Below are positions 20,250 to 30,194 of a DNA stretch of 64,000 nt, piece after piece. Each line of letters begins with the position of its first letter. Position 1 is the stretch's first letter. The DNA is from Caulobacter sp. SLTY (GTDB lineage Bacteria > Pseudomonadota > Alphaproteobacteria > Caulobacterales > Caulobacteraceae). Both the position numbers and the translations under genes were made by a program. The notes below the pieces were generated by a model. That model searched no databases, was not told the DNA's origin, and was given only the letters and a program-made list of their open reading frames with translations. The stretch spans positions 1 to 64,000 of the forward strand of contig NZ_JAAALA010000020.1 of assembly GCF_009905535.1 (NCBI RefSeq), read 5' to 3'.

Positions 20250-20684
20250 CTATTTCTGTTCCGGGGTCGGTTGAGCCGGGGCCGGCGCGCTGGGGGCCAG
20301 CAGATCGGTGGTCGAACCGCCCGGCGCGGGGGCCGTGCCCGGCGCCAGGGTGATGCCTTCGGGCAGGCCGGACTTCGGCGCTTCCGGGGCCTTGGGCTGG
20401 ATCACCGCGTTGGGATCGATCTTGAGACCCTCGCCCAGGGTCGGGGCGCGCTGCGACGCGGCCAGCAGGGTCAGGGTGATGCTGATGGCCAGGAAGACGC
20501 CGAACAGGATCCAGGTCGTCCGCGTCAGAAGGTCGCCGGTGCCGCGCGCGCTCATGAAGCTGTTCGACGGCCCGCCGCCCATGCCGAGGGCGCCGCCCTC
20601 CGACTTCTGGAGCAGCACCGCCCCGGTCAGCAGGGCGGCGACCAGGATGTTGATCACGAGCAGGACGATGGTCAGGACTTGCAT
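20250..20684 (-). CDS. secG: SecG, protein-export membrane subunit
   Basis: 144 residues. Two transmembrane helices (LTIVLLVINILVAALLTGAV at about 4-23 and ILFGVFLAISITLTLLAA at about 59-76) are joined by the conserved SecG loop LLQKSEGGALGMGGG followed by a Ser/Phe-rich stretch. The C-terminal 65 residues are rich in Pro and Ala and probably periplasmic or disordered, an extension usual in alphaproteobacteria. SecG assists SecYEG/SecA translocation in the inner membrane. It is divergent from the GNAT gene at 20821. Confidence 0.95.
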   Translation of the reverse strand: MQVLTIVLLVINILVAALLTGAVLLQKSEGGALGMGGGPSNSFMSARGTGDLLTRTTWILFGVFLAISITLTLLAASQRAPTLGEGLKIDPNAVIQPKAPEAPKSGLPEGITLAPGTAPAPGGSTTDLLAPSAPAPAQPTPEQK

Positions 20685-20820
20685 GGTCGGAAAAGGCGGT
20701 CTCTGGCGGGGCCGGCATGGGCCGGCGCGAAATGAAGCGGCCCCTCTAGCACCATGCCGACGGCCACGCCATAGCTGGGGTCTGACTGCCGCCCCTGCAA
20801 GCTAGCGAGCATACCGCGCC

Positions 20821-21336
20821 GTGATCCTGGAAACCGAACGCCTGACCCTGTCGCCCGTGACGCCAAAGGACGGGCCGCTGGTGCACCCGATCATGGCCGA
20901 CCCCGAGGTGATGGCCCACTGGGACGTGGCCGAGATCGAGGACCCGGATGTGGTCGACGAGGTGCTGGCCGGCCAGGTGGAAGCCATGGCGGCCGAGCGG
21001 GCCTTCCACTGGGCCATGCGGCTGACCGGCGACGGAACCTTCCTGGGGCTCTGCGACCTGTCGGACATCGACTGGCGCCACAAGCGGGCGGAGGTGGGCT
21101 TCATTCTCGGCAAGGACAGCTGGGGACAGGGCTATGCCTATGAGGCCATGCAGGCGGTGATGACCTTCGCCGCCAGCCAGGGGATGGAGCGGCTTTGGGC
21201 GCGGACCCAGGTCGGCAACGATGCGTCCGAGAAGCTGCTGGCCAAGCTGGGGTTCGAGGAAGAGGGCTACATGCGGGGCCATGTCGGCCGCGAAGGCGGA
21301 CGGCGGGACGTCCGGCTTTGGGGGAGGCTGCTCTAG
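20821..21336 (+). CDS. GNAT N-acetyltransferase, RimJ/RimL-like
   Basis: 171 residues with a GTG start (MILETERLTLSPVTPKDGPLVHPIMADPEV in outline). The acetyl-CoA loop reads KDSWGQGYAYEAMQAVM, and the end motif is NDASEKLLAKLGFEEEGYMRGHVG. It is distinct from the GNAT at 17456, with which it shares only the family pattern. The substrate is unknown. No strong Shine-Dalgarno sequence precedes the GTG; there is no better in-frame start because homology begins here. It precedes popA by 115 bases on the same strand. Confidence 0.85.
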   Translation: MILETERLTLSPVTPKDGPLVHPIMADPEVMAHWDVAEIEDPDVVDEVLAGQVEAMAAERAFHWAMRLTGDGTFLGLCDLSDIDWRHKRAEVGFILGKDSWGQGYAYEAMQAVMTFAASQGMERLWARTQVGNDASEKLLAKLGFEEEGYMRGHVGREGGRRDVRLWGRLL

Positions 21337-21451
21337 CCAAGGTCGCGGTTCGCCGACGCAATACAAAACGTCGCGCTATCCCCCCGCCGCGCCTTTGCTA
21401 TTGTGCGCGAATCCGGATGCCCGTGGGGCGGCGTCCATTGATGGGTGGCTA

Positions 21452-22777
21452 GTGACGGTTCAGGCCCGGATCTTGATCGTGGCGCGCGACGACGCGCTGG
21501 CCGGGCCGTTGGCCGAGGGGCTGGACCGGCTGGGGTGGCGGACCATCACCGCGCGTGGGCCCTATGCGGCCCTGGCGGCGCTGGGCGACCTCCAGATCGA
21601 GGCGGCCATCGTCGATACTGCCAGCGGCGGGGCCGACGCCCTGACGCTGGCGCGACGGCTCAAGGCGGCCTGCGCCCCGCGCCGGCTTCCGGTGATCGCC
21701 ATCGGCGATCCGGATCCGCAACTGGACAGCTTCGCCTTCGACCTCACCCTGGCCCCGCCACTGCATCCGGCCCAGGCCGTGTTGCGCCTCGAATCGCTGG
21801 TGCGGATGGCGATCGCCGAGGAGGAGTTCGAGCTTCGCCTCGAGACCTTCGCCGACAAGGGCCGCCGCTTGGACCTGCCGGAAAACTCACCCGGCCCCTA
21901 TCGGGTGCTGGCGGTCGGGGAACCGGCGCCGCAGTTCCTGGCGCTGAGCAACGCTCTGTCCCGCAGCGGCGCGGACGTGGTCGGCGCCTTCACTGCCTTC
22001 ACCGCCTTCGACTACCTGCATGAGCGGGCCTTCGATTCGGTCGTGTTGTGGGCCGGCGACAATCAGGCCGAGGCCCTGTCGATCGCGGCGGGCATGCGGC
22101 GCAACACCCGGCTCTATCACATCCCGGCCCTGCTCTATCTGCAGGCCGACAGCTATGTGACCACGTCCGAGGCCTTCCACCGGGGCGTCTCCGATGTCGC
22201 TTCGCCGGAGACGCCGGAGACCGAGACGGCCAAGCGGGTCATCGAACTGGCCCGCAGCTATCGTCGCCAGAGCGCCATTCGGCGGGCGCTGGAAAAGGCG
22301 CGCTCGTCTGGCCTGATGGATGCGGCTACCGGCCTCTTCACCCGCGACCTGTTCGCCGCCCACCTGGTGCGGCTGACCTCGGCGGCGCGGACGCGGAACC
22401 GGCCCTTGAGTGTCTGCGTCCTGCGACTTGCAGAGAGGCCCGGTGTATCGACGGCGCGCGTCGGCGGTTGGCTGGACCGCGCCATCCCGCAGATCGGCAG
22501 CATGGTCGGGCGACTGGTGCGGGCCGAAGACACGGCCGCGCGCCTGGGGCCGGAGGTCTTCGCCCTGGCGCTGCCTGGCACGCCGCAGGGCGCCGCCCGG
22601 TCGGCGGCCGAGCGAATCGCGGCGGTGATCGCCTGCACCGCCTTCGAGGCCGGCGAGGGCAAGACGCCGTTCACAGTCGATTTCGACATCGGCGTCGCCC
22701 AGATCGACCGGGGCGAGAACGCCGCCGCCGCCCTGGAACGCGCCGCCGCCAGGGCCCTGCAGAGAGAAGCCGGATGA
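21452..22777 (+). CDS. popA: PopA-like cyclic-di-GMP effector (REC-REC-degenerate GGDEF)
   Basis: 441 residues from the GTG at 21452; upstream sequence in this frame is not homologous. Residues 5-115 are a receiver-like domain with Asp55 (AAIVDTASGG). Residues 150-265 are a second receiver in which the acceptor position is Trp200 (VVLWAGD). Residues 285-441 are a GGDEF-fold domain whose catalytic motif is GPEVF (366-370), so diguanylate cyclase activity should be lost, while the inhibitory-site RxxD (Arg357, Asp360) is kept at the same spacing as in PleD. This matches Caulobacter PopA, which binds c-di-GMP and directs CtrA degradation by ClpXP at the G1-S transition. The stop overlaps the next start (ATGA). 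Confidence 0.82.
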   Translation: MTVQARILIVARDDALAGPLAEGLDRLGWRTITARGPYAALAALGDLQIEAAIVDTASGGADALTLARRLKAACAPRRLPVIAIGDPDPQLDSFAFDLTLAPPLHPAQAVLRLESLVRMAIAEEEFELRLETFADKGRRLDLPENSPGPYRVLAVGEPAPQFLALSNALSRSGADVVGAFTAFTAFDYLHERAFDSVVLWAGDNQAEALSIAAGMRRNTRLYHIPALLYLQADSYVTTSEAFHRGVSDVASPETPETETAKRVIELARSYRRQSAIRRALEKARSSGLMDAATGLFTRDLFAAHLVRLTSAARTRNRPLSVCVLRLAERPGVSTARVGGWLDRAIPQIGSMVGRLVRAEDTAARLGPEVFALALPGTPQGAARSAAERIAAVIACTAFEAGEGKTPFTVDFDIGVAQIDRGENAAAALERAAARALQREAG

Positions 22778-23445
22778 CCGCCGCGCCGACGCCCGACACC
22801 TTGAAGCCCGAAGCCCTGAAGATCGACTTCATCGCCGATGTCGTCTGTCCCTGGTGCTACATCGGCTGGGAGCGGCTGAAGCAGGCCCTGGCCCAGCGGC
22901 CCGGCGTGCCGACCGAGGTGCTGTGGCGGCCGTTCCAGCTGGACCCTGCCATTCCCGAAGAGGGCGTCGACCGCGCCAAGTACATGGCCGCCAAATTCCC
23001 GGACCCCGAGCGCCGGGCATCCGCGCTGGAGGTGCTGGACCGTGAGGCGGCCAGCGTCGGCCTGAGCCTGAAGCTGTCCGAAATTCCAGTCTCGCCGAAC
23101 ACCAACGCCGCCCATCGGGTGATCCGCTGGGCCCAGACCGTGGGCCTGCAGCAGCAGGCGCTGGAAGCGATCATGAAGGCCTATTTCGTCGAGCTTCGCG
23201 ACATCGGCGATCCGGTGGTGCTGGCCGACATCGCCGAGAACATCGGCATGGAGCGGCATTTCGTGCTCAAAGCCCTGGCCGAAGGCACGGACAAGGACAT
23301 GGTCACCCGCGAGCACATCCAGGCCCACCAGGCCGGTGTCAGCGGTGTGCCCTTCACGATTTTCGGGGGGAAGATCGCCATTTCCGGAGCCGATGTCACC
23401 GAGCGGCTGTGCAAGGCGATCGACAAGGCGTTGGAGGCGGCATGA
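22774..23445 (+). CDS. DsbA-family oxidoreductase (FrnE-like)
   Basis: 223 residues with a thioredoxin fold and helical insertion. IDFIADVVCPWCYIGWERLKQAL carries the CPWC active site (residues about 27-30); VSGVPFTIFGGKIAISGA supplies the cis-Pro loop. FQLDPAIPEEGVDRAKYMAAKF and NTNAAHRVIRWAQ are typical of FrnE/2-hydroxychromene-2-carboxylate isomerase relatives. There is no signal peptide, so it probably works in the cytosol as a thiol oxidoreductase or glutathione-dependent enzyme. It is coupled to popA upstream and to a membrane protein downstream by ATGA overlaps; a functional link to PopA is not implied. Confidence 0.85.
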   Translation: MTAAPTPDTLKPEALKIDFIADVVCPWCYIGWERLKQALAQRPGVPTEVLWRPFQLDPAIPEEGVDRAKYMAAKFPDPERRASALEVLDREAASVGLSLKLSEIPVSPNTNAAHRVIRWAQTVGLQQQALEAIMKAYFVELRDIGDPVVLADIAENIGMERHFVLKALAEGTDKDMVTREHIQAHQAGVSGVPFTIFGGKIAISGADVTERLCKAIDKALEAA

Positions 23446-23954
23446 CCCCTCAGGACGGTCAAACCTGGGGTCCCATCATCGGGATCGGCATCGCGGTCAT
23501 CGCCATGACCCTGCGGGCGCGCAGCGGCAAGGCCAAGGCGATGAACTTCATCACCCTATGGATCGTGCCGTTGATGCTGCTGACCATGCTGGCGGTGCTG
23601 ACCTATGCGTCGCACCTCAAGCCGCTGGAGTATCTTTGGGTGGTGGTCGGGCTGGCGGCGGGGTCGGCGCTCGGCTGGCAGCGCGGCCGGATGATGCCGA
23701 TCCACATTGATCCGGAGACCGGCAAGCCGATGGTCAAGACCTCGGCGGCGGCCCTGGTGTTCATCCTCGGCCTGATGGCGGTGCGGGTTCTCCTGCGCGG
23801 CTTCTTCGAGGGCCACGCCGCCGACTGGCACATCAACCCCATGCTGGTCAGCGACATCTTCCTGGCCTTCGCCGTCGGCTTGCTGGGCACGTCACGGATC
23901 GAGATGTTCATCCGTGCGCGGCGGCTGGTCGCCGAACACCGGGCGGTGGCTTAA
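23442..23954 (+). CDS. Small integral membrane protein, possibly CcdC/DUF1453-like
   Basis: 170 residues starting MTPQDGQTWGPIIGIGIAVIAM. Hydrophobic segments at about 10-28, 41-60, 66-83, 105-122 and 137-153 predict five helices. Between the third and fourth lies RGRMMPIHIDPETGKPMVKTS, a conserved-looking soluble loop that suggested the CcdC/DUF1453 group, whose members have been linked to cytochrome c biogenesis; I hold that assignment loosely. It overlaps the DsbA-like gene by ATGA, so a redox connection is possible. It is convergent with tpiA, 12 bases apart. Confidence 0.7.
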   Translation: MTPQDGQTWGPIIGIGIAVIAMTLRARSGKAKAMNFITLWIVPLMLLTMLAVLTYASHLKPLEYLWVVVGLAAGSALGWQRGRMMPIHIDPETGKPMVKTSAAALVFILGLMAVRVLLRGFFEGHAADWHINPMLVSDIFLAFAVGLLGTSRIEMFIRARRLVAEHRAVA

Positions 23955-23966
23955 GGGGGCGGCGGC

Positions 23967-24716
23967 TCAGGCCGCCGTGACGATCCCCAGGAAGTCCGTC
24001 GCCTTCAGCGAGGCGCCACCGACCAGGGCGCCGCCAACTTCCCGCGCCTTGAGGATTTCGCCGGCATTCGAGGGCTTCACCGAGCCGCCATAGAGGATCG
24101 GTGGAACCTTGCCGGCCTCGCCGAACAGCTCGACCAAGGTGGCGCGGATCGCCACGTGCACCTCTTCGATCTGCTCCAGGGTCGGGGTCAGGCCGGTGCC
24201 GATGGCCCAGACGGGCTCATAGGCCACCGCAAAGGCCTTGCCGGCCAGGGCTTTGGGCAGGCTACCCTTCACCTGCCCGGTGACCACCGCCAGGGTCTCG
24301 CCCGCCTCGCGCTGTGTCAGCGTCTCACCGACGCAGATGATGGGCTCCAGCCCGGCGCGCAGGGCGGCTTCCGCCTTGGCCGCGACCAGCGCGTCGGTCT
24401 CGCCATAGCCTGCCCGACGCTCGGAGTGGCCGAGGATGACAAGTTCAGCCCCTGCTTCGGCCAGCATCTCGGCCGACACATCGCCGGTGAAGGCGCCGCT
24501 TTGTTCCGCCCGGCAGTCCTGGCCGCCGACCTCGACACCGGTCCCGCCGATGACCTCCGCCATCCGGTGAACCAGCGTGCTCGGCGGGCAGAGCGCCACC
24601 CGGCAGGCCGGCGGATGGGCGTCGACCGCCGCCGCCACGGCCCGCGCCTCGTCGAGCGACACGGCCAGACCATTCATCTTCCAGTTTCCGGCGACCAGCG
24701 GGCGGGCGGACGACAT
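23967..24716 (-). CDS. tpiA: Triosephosphate isomerase
   Basis: 249-residue TIM barrel. LVAGNWKMNGLAVSL has the active-site Asn and Lys; VILGHSERRAGYGETD has the catalytic His; AYEPVWAIGTGLTPTLEQ has the catalytic Glu and loop 6; ILYGGSVKPSNAGEIL is the phosphate-binding loop and VGGASLKATDF ends the protein. It interconverts dihydroxyacetone phosphate and glyceraldehyde 3-phosphate. It is divergent from ppiD with 154 bases between the starts, which should contain both promoters. Confidence 0.98.
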   Translation of the reverse strand: MSSARPLVAGNWKMNGLAVSLDEARAVAAAVDAHPPACRVALCPPSTLVHRMAEVIGGTGVEVGGQDCRAEQSGAFTGDVSAEMLAEAGAELVILGHSERRAGYGETDALVAAKAEAALRAGLEPIICVGETLTQREAGETLAVVTGQVKGSLPKALAGKAFAVAYEPVWAIGTGLTPTLEQIEEVHVAIRATLVELFGEAGKVPPILYGGSVKPSNAGEILKAREVGGALVGGASLKATDFLGIVTAA

Positions 24717-24870
24717 GCGGCGGTTCCTCCTGAAATCAGGGGCCGGAACTAGCGGCCAAACATCGCCCTGTCACGCCCACATTCCGCCGCCCTTGCTTGC
24801 TGGATAGCGGCCCGACTATACCCGCCCTTCACGGCCGCGCGCGCGGTCCAACGTTCAAGGCTCGTCCCGC

Positions 24871-26838
24871 ATGCTCGCCGCCATGAAGAAGCTCATGAAG
24901 TCCTGGCTCGCCGCCGGGATCCTGGGCCTGCTCATCATCACCCTGGCCTTCTTCGGCTTCAACCAGGGGACCGACCCGTTCGCCGCGATGAGCGGCGGCA
25001 ACTGGATCGTCAAGGCAGGCAGCCGCGAGGCGGGTCCGGACGTCTTCAAGATGTTCTGGAACAACGAGAAGTCACAACTGGAACAGCAGTACCAGACCCA
25101 GATCCCCGACTCGGAACTGGTCAAGGCCGGGCTCGACAAGCAGTTGCTCGAGCGGTTCATGGCCTCCGAGTCGCTCGGCGCCACCCTTGAGAAGATGGGG
25201 CTCAAGGCGCCCGACGACCTGATCAATAAGGTGCTGCAGGAACAGCTGGCCCAGGTGCCTGGCCTGTTCGACCCGATCACCGGCCAGATCAACCAGCAGC
25301 GCTACGCTGAGGTGCTGCAGAACGTCGGCACGACCGAAGAGGGCCTGCGCCGCGACCTCGGCGGCAAGATCGTGCTGAACCAGTTCTACGGCTCGGTGAC
25401 CGCTGGGCTCGAAATCCCGCACATCTACTCGGCCACCCGCGCCGGCTACGGCCTGGAAGAGCGTGACTTCAGCTATTTCGTGATCACTCCGCAGAGCCTG
25501 GGCCCCGTGCCGCCGCCGACCGAGGCGGAGATGGAAGCCTTCCTGAAGGCCAACGCCAGCCGGCTGATGCGCAAGGAAATGCGCGTGATCCAGGTGGTGC
25601 AGTTCCAGGCCGCCGACTATGCCGGCCAGGTGACCGCCGATCCGGCCGAGGTGCAGAAGCGGTTCGACTTCCGCAAGAAGAGCCTGTCGGCCCCTGAGCT
25701 GCGCTCCTACGTGCAGATCCCGGCCAAGAACGAACGCGCCGCCGCCGATGCCGCCGCCCGGTTGAACAAGGGTGAGGACCCGGCCGCGGTCGCCAAGACG
25801 CTGGGCGTCGAGCTGCTGAACAACAGCGACCGCCCGCGTGACGCCATCATGGACAAAGCCCTGGGCGACGCCATCTTCGCCCTGCCCTTCGGCGGCGTCA
25901 GCCCGGTGATCAAGACCGAGCTCGGCTTCGCGGTGGTCAAGATCACCAAGATCACCCCGGCCCAGACCGCCACCCTCGAAGAGCACCGCGCCGAGATCGA
26001 GAAGGACGTCATCGCCCAGGCCGCCGCCAACAAGGCCTACGCCCAGGCGACCGCCTATGACACCGCCCACGGCCAGGGCGCCACCCTGCCCCAGGCCGCA
26101 GCCAAGGTCGGCGCCAAGGTAATCACCATCGGGCCGGTCGATGACCAGGGCCGCGACCCGGCCAATCGGCCGGTCGATGTTCGCCCCGAAATCCTCAAGG
26201 CCGCTTTCGGCCTGCCGGCCGGCGCCGATAGTGGCCTGGTCGAGGTTTCGGCGGGTGACCAGTTCGCCGTGCGGGTCGAGCGCATCCTGCCGCCGGCCCC
26301 GCCGCCGCTGGCCGAGGTTCGCACCGAACTGAGCCAGCTGATGATGCGGGAAAAGGTCAACAAGGCCGTCACCGACCGCGCCAAGGCGGCCTCCGACCGG
26401 CTGCGGAAGGGCGAGAGCGTCGAAGCTGTCGCCGGCTCGCTGGGCTATTCGGTAGTCAAGCTGGAGAAGGCCACCCGGGCCAATGCCCGCGAACACATGG
26501 AAGCCCTGGGTGAGGGCGCGCTGGGCGCGCTGTACGAGGGCGCCGCAAAACAGGTTCTGTCGGTGCCTGTGCAGGGCAAGGGCATGGTGGTCGGCCGCAT
26601 CGAGGCGGTCCGCTCCGGGGCACAGAACGACATCGCCATGATGGCCAGCCAGGGCCGCCAGACCTCGGCTCGCGAGGTGTTCCAGGACGCCGACGTGACC
26701 ATCGGCCAGTACGCCAAGGACCGTATGAAGCCCAAGTCCAACCGCGACCGGGCGCTGCAGGCCCTGGGGCTCGATCCGGCCGACTACGCCGAGAAGAAGC
26801 CCGAGGAAGCCGGCAAGGCGGACAAGGCCAAGAAGTGA
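24871..26838 (+). CDS. ppiD: PpiD-like periplasmic peptidyl-prolyl isomerase
   Basis: 655 residues. A single N-terminal anchor (WLAAGILGLLIITLAFFGF, about 13-31) holds a large periplasmic part: SurA-like N-terminal chaperone domain (about 35-240) and a parvulin domain around residues 290-375 (ELRSYVQIPAKNERAAADAAARL... ALPFGGVSPVIKTELGFAVVKI), then a second parvulin-like region and a Lys/Glu-rich tail. It should assist folding of outer-membrane and secreted proteins at the SecYEG exit. Its stop overlaps the trpE GTG (GTGA). A start four codons later (MKKLMKSW) is possible. Confidence 0.9.
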   Translation: MLAAMKKLMKSWLAAGILGLLIITLAFFGFNQGTDPFAAMSGGNWIVKAGSREAGPDVFKMFWNNEKSQLEQQYQTQIPDSELVKAGLDKQLLERFMASESLGATLEKMGLKAPDDLINKVLQEQLAQVPGLFDPITGQINQQRYAEVLQNVGTTEEGLRRDLGGKIVLNQFYGSVTAGLEIPHIYSATRAGYGLEERDFSYFVITPQSLGPVPPPTEAEMEAFLKANASRLMRKEMRVIQVVQFQAADYAGQVTADPAEVQKRFDFRKKSLSAPELRSYVQIPAKNERAAADAAARLNKGEDPAAVAKTLGVELLNNSDRPRDAIMDKALGDAIFALPFGGVSPVIKTELGFAVVKITKITPAQTATLEEHRAEIEKDVIAQAAANKAYAQATAYDTAHGQGATLPQAAAKVGAKVITIGPVDDQGRDPANRPVDVRPEILKAAFGLPAGADSGLVEVSAGDQFAVRVERILPPAPPPLAEVRTELSQLMMREKVNKAVTDRAKAASDRLRKGESVEAVAGSLGYSVVKLEKATRANAREHMEALGEGALGALYEGAAKQVLSVPVQGKGMVVGRIEAVRSGAQNDIAMMASQGRQTSAREVFQDADVTIGQYAKDRMKPKSNRDRALQALGLDPADYAEKKPEEAGKADKAKK

Positions 26839-28379
26839 CGACCCCGCCCGCGGAGCCCTCTTTCGATGACTTCGCGCGGGTCTGGGACGCCGGCCGGCCC
26901 CAGGTCGTCTGGACCCGGCTGATCGACGATCTGGAGACGCCGGTCTCGGCCTATCTGAAGATCGCGCGAGAGCGGCCGTACGCCTTCCTGTTTGAAAGCG
27001 TCGAGGGTGGGGCCTGGCGGGGGCGCTATTCCATTGTGGCGATGAAGCCGGACCTGGTCTGGCGGTGTCGCGGCGATGTGGCGGAGATCGCCACCGGGGC
27101 CGATGTCGCGGCCGGACGCTTCACTGTTCAGGACGGCGGGGCGCTGGACAGCCTGCGCGACCTGGTCGCCGCCTCGCGCATCGAGCTGCCCGCCGGCCTG
27201 CCGCCGCCCAGCGCCGGGGTGTTCGGCGCCATCGGCTATGACATGGTCCGGCTGGTCGAACGCCTGCCCGACGTGAACCCCGACCCGCTGGACCTACCCG
27301 ACGGCCTGATGATCCGGCCCTCGGTAGTGGCGGTGTTCGACGCCATCGCTCAGGAGATCCTGCTGGTCGCGCCCGCCCGGCCCCGCGCCGGCGTGTCGGC
27401 GAAGCAGGCCTGGGACGAAACCCAGGTCGTGCTGGCCGAGGTGCTGGCCGACCTGGAGGGCCCGATGCCCGCCCCCGGTCCGGCGAGCAAGCCCGGCGAC
27501 GTGGCCTTCGAGCCGGGCGTCAGCCGCGCCGACTACGCGACCATCGTCGACCGCTGCCGCGACTACATAGAGGCCGGGGACATCTTCCAGGTGGTGCCCA
27601 GCCACCGGTTCAGCGCGCCCTACGCCGGCGCCCCGTTTGCCCTCTACCGGTCGCTGCGCCGGACCAACCCCTCGCCCTTCCTGTTCTACCTGAACTTCGG
27701 GCCCTTTCAGCTGGTCGGCTCCAGCCCGGAAATCCTGGTCCGGCTGCGAGACAACAAGATCACCATTCGCCCCATCGCCGGCACCCGTCCCCGCGGCGCC
27801 ACGCCCGAGGAGGACGCCGCGCTTGAGGCCGAACTGCTGGCCGACCCCAAGGAGCGGGCCGAGCACCTGATGCTGCTCGACCTCGGCCGCAACGACGTCG
27901 GCCGGGTGGCGCGGCTGCGCGATGAGGGCCGCAACGACGATGCGCCGTTCGGCAAGGGCCCGGCGGTGCGGGTCACCCAGAGCTTCTTCATCGAGCGCTA
28001 CAGCCACGTCATGCACATCGTCTCCAACGTCGAGGGCGACGCCCCCGACGGCCTGGACCCGGTCGATGTCCTGATGGCCGCCCTGCCCGCCGGCACCCTG
28101 TCCGGTGCGCCCAAGGTGCGGGCGATGGAGATCATCGACGAGATGGAGGTCGTCAAGCGCGGCCTGACCTACGCCGGCGCCGTTGGCTATTTCGGCGCCG
28201 ACGGCTCGGTGGATACCTGCATCGTGCTCCGGACCGGCCTGGTGAAGGACGGCATGCTGTACGTCCAGGCCGGCGGCGGCGTGGTCGCCGACAGCGACGC
28301 GGACGCGGAATACGAAGAGACCCTGCACAAGAGCCGAGCGCTGCGCCGGGCCGCCGAAGAGGCCTGGCGGTTCCGCTAG
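26835..28379 (+). CDS. trpE: Anthranilate synthase component I
   Basis: 514 residues with a GTG start coupled to ppiD. The N-terminal Trp-binding region shows [19 protein letters not shown] (LLES-like feedback site) and the chorismate-binding domain shows [59 protein letters not shown] and [21 protein letters not shown]. It makes anthranilate from chorismate with TrpG, which is not in this window; the next gene is metG on the other strand. The stop TAG shares the palindrome CTAG (28376-28379) with the metG stop. Confidence 0.97.
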   Translation: MTTPPAEPSFDDFARVWDAGRPQVVWTRLIDDLETPVSAYLKIARERPYAFLFESVEGGAWRGRYSIVAMKPDLVWRCRGDVAEIATGADVAAGRFTVQDGGALDSLRDLVAASRIELPAGLPPPSAGVFGAIGYDMVRLVERLPDVNPDPLDLPDGLMIRPSVVAVFDAIAQEILLVAPARPRAGVSAKQAWDETQVVLAEVLADLEGPMPAPGPASKPGDVAFEPGVSRADYATIVDRCRDYIEAGDIFQVVPSHRFSAPYAGAPFALYRSLRRTNPSPFLFYLNFGPFQLVGSSPEILVRLRDNKITIRPIAGTRPRGATPEEDAALEAELLADPKERAEHLMLLDLGRNDVGRVARLRDEGRNDDAPFGKGPAVRVTQSFFIERYSHVMHIVSNVEGDAPDGLDPVDVLMAALPAGTLSGAPKVRAMEIIDEMEVVKRGLTYAGAVGYFGADGSVDTCIVLRTGLVKDGMLYVQAGGGVVADSDADAEYEETLHKSRALRRAAEEAWRFR

Positions 28380-30082
28380 GCCCCGCCGAACCGCTCCGCC
28401 CACTCGGCGACCTGGTCATCTTCGATCTTCTTGAACAGCACCTCGGGCGCCCGGATCGCCCGGCCCGCTTCGATGCGGCCAAGCTCGACCGCCGCGCCTT
28501 CCGATGGCCAGGCCAGCGGCCAGGTCTCGCCGAACGCCTCGGCGATCTTCTCCGCCGCGAATGGGATGAACGGCGCCGAGAGCCGCGCGTACAGTGCCGC
28601 CAGGTTCAGCGCCGTGCGGACGATCACCGCCGCGCGGTCGCGGTCGGTCTTGATCGCCATCCAGGGGGCAGCCTCCTGCAGATACTCGTTCCCGAGCACC
28701 CACAGCGCCCGCAGCGCCTGGGCCGACTTGCGGACCTCGATCGCCTCCAGGTTGGTCGTCAGCTCACCGATACCCGCGTCGAGGTCCAGGAACAGCTTCT
28801 GCTCCAGCGCCCCCGGCTCGCCGCCCACCGGCACGACACCATCGAACTTGCTCTCGGCGAACTTGGCGATCCGGTTGACGAAGTTGCCCAGCACGTCGGC
28901 CAGGTCCTTGTTCACCGCCGACTGGAACTGTTCCCAGGTAAAGGCGGTGTCCGACCCCTCCGGCGCATTGGCCGTCAGGTACCAGCGCCACAGGTCCGGC
29001 GGCAGCAGTTCCAAGGCCGCGTCCATGAACACGCCGCGCTTCTCGGAGGTCGAGAACTTGCCCCCATACCAGTTGAGCCAGTTGAAGGCCTTCAGCCGGT
29101 CGACGGTCTTCCACGGCTCCTCGCTGCCCAGGATGGTCGCCGGGAAGCTAACGGTGTGGAAGGCGACGTTGTCCTTGCCCATGAACTGAACGTACTCGGT
29201 GTCGGTCGCGCCCTTGTCGGTCCGCCACCAGCGTTCCCAGTCCTTGCCTTCGGCCTCCGCCCACTCGACCGTGGCGCCGATGTATTCGATCGGCGCGTCG
29301 AACCAGACGTAGAAGACCTTGTCCTCGAACCCCGGCCGCGGCGCGCCGTCCTTCATCACCGGGATGCCCCAGGCGAGATCCCGGGTGATCCCCCGGTCGA
29401 TCAGCCCCTCGTCCAGATGCTTGTAGGCGATAGACTTGGTCAGCAGCGGCCAGTTCGCCGAGTTGGCGTCCACCCACTCCCGAATCCGCCCCTCGAGCTT
29501 GGTCTGCAGCAGGTAGAGGTGGTTGGTGTCGCGCACCTCGATGTTCCGCGAGCCGCTGATCTTGCTGTACGGATTGATCAGGTCGACCGGGTCCAGCAGG
29601 TTGCCGCAGTTGTCGCACTGGTCCCCCCGCGCCTTCTCGAAGCCGCAGTGCGGGCAGGTGCCCTCGACATAGCGATCGGGCAAGAAACGGCGGTCGTCGA
29701 TGGAATAGACCATCTTGTCCGTCCGCTCCTCGATCAGCCCCTTCGATTCCAGAACTTCGGCGAAGTGCTGGGTCAGCCGGTGGTTGGGCGGGTTGGAGCT
29801 GCGGCCGAACCAGTCGAACGACAGACCGAATGCCCGGCCGATGTCGTGCTGCAGCACATGCTGTTCATCGCAATAGGTGCGCACATCCTGGCCCGCCTCG
29901 GCGGCGGCCAGCTCTGCCGGGGTGCCGTGCTCATCGGTGGCGCAGATGTAGAGCACCTCGGCGCCGCTCGCCCGCTTGAACCGCGCGAACACGTCGGCCG
30001 GCAGCATCGAGCCGGCCAGGTTGCCCAGGTGCTTGATCCCGTTGATGTACGGCAGGGCGGAGGTGATGAGGACGCGCGTCAT
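28376..30082 (-). CDS. metG: Methionyl-tRNA synthetase
   Basis: 568 residues from the ATG at 30082; the frame continues upstream but conserved sequence starts [21 protein letters not shown], where HLGN is the HIGH motif. Cys143, 146, 156 and 159 (CPHCG...CDNCG) form one zinc knuckle. KFSTSEKRG (342-350) replaces the KMSKS loop, a variant seen in this MetG subgroup. The anticodon-binding helical domain follows to the end; there is no C-terminal tRNA-binding extension. It charges tRNA-Met for initiation and elongation. Confidence 0.97.
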   Translation of the reverse strand: MTRVLITSALPYINGIKHLGNLAGSMLPADVFARFKRASGAEVLYICATDEHGTPAELAAAEAGQDVRTYCDEQHVLQHDIGRAFGLSFDWFGRSSNPPNHRLTQHFAEVLESKGLIEERTDKMVYSIDDRRFLPDRYVEGTCPHCGFEKARGDQCDNCGNLLDPVDLINPYSKISGSRNIEVRDTNHLYLLQTKLEGRIREWVDANSANWPLLTKSIAYKHLDEGLIDRGITRDLAWGIPVMKDGAPRPGFEDKVFYVWFDAPIEYIGATVEWAEAEGKDWERWWRTDKGATDTEYVQFMGKDNVAFHTVSFPATILGSEEPWKTVDRLKAFNWLNWYGGKFSTSEKRGVFMDAALELLPPDLWRWYLTANAPEGSDTAFTWEQFQSAVNKDLADVLGNFVNRIAKFAESKFDGVVPVGGEPGALEQKLFLDLDAGIGELTTNLEAIEVRKSAQALRALWVLGNEYLQEAAPWMAIKTDRDRAAVIVRTALNLAALYARLSAPFIPFAAEKIAEAFGETWPLAWPSEGAAVELGRIEAGRAIRAPEVLFKKIEDDQVAEWAERFGGA

Positions 30083-30194
30083 GGGGCGCGGATATAGGCG
30101 ACTGAAGCCCGGAATGACAGTCGCGACGCAAAACCGCTTAACCCCAGGCGCGTACGCCGTATAACGCTCCCCAGGGATAGTGCTGGAGGGCGCG

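Noticed and set aside
21221-21451. N-terminal extension of popA
   Set aside because: It overlaps the end of the GNAT gene in another frame and has no receiver-like sequence; homology begins at the GTG at 21452.
21437-22777. PopA-like gene considered as an active diguanylate cyclase such as PleD
   Set aside because: The catalytic motif is GPEVF and the second receiver lacks its Asp.
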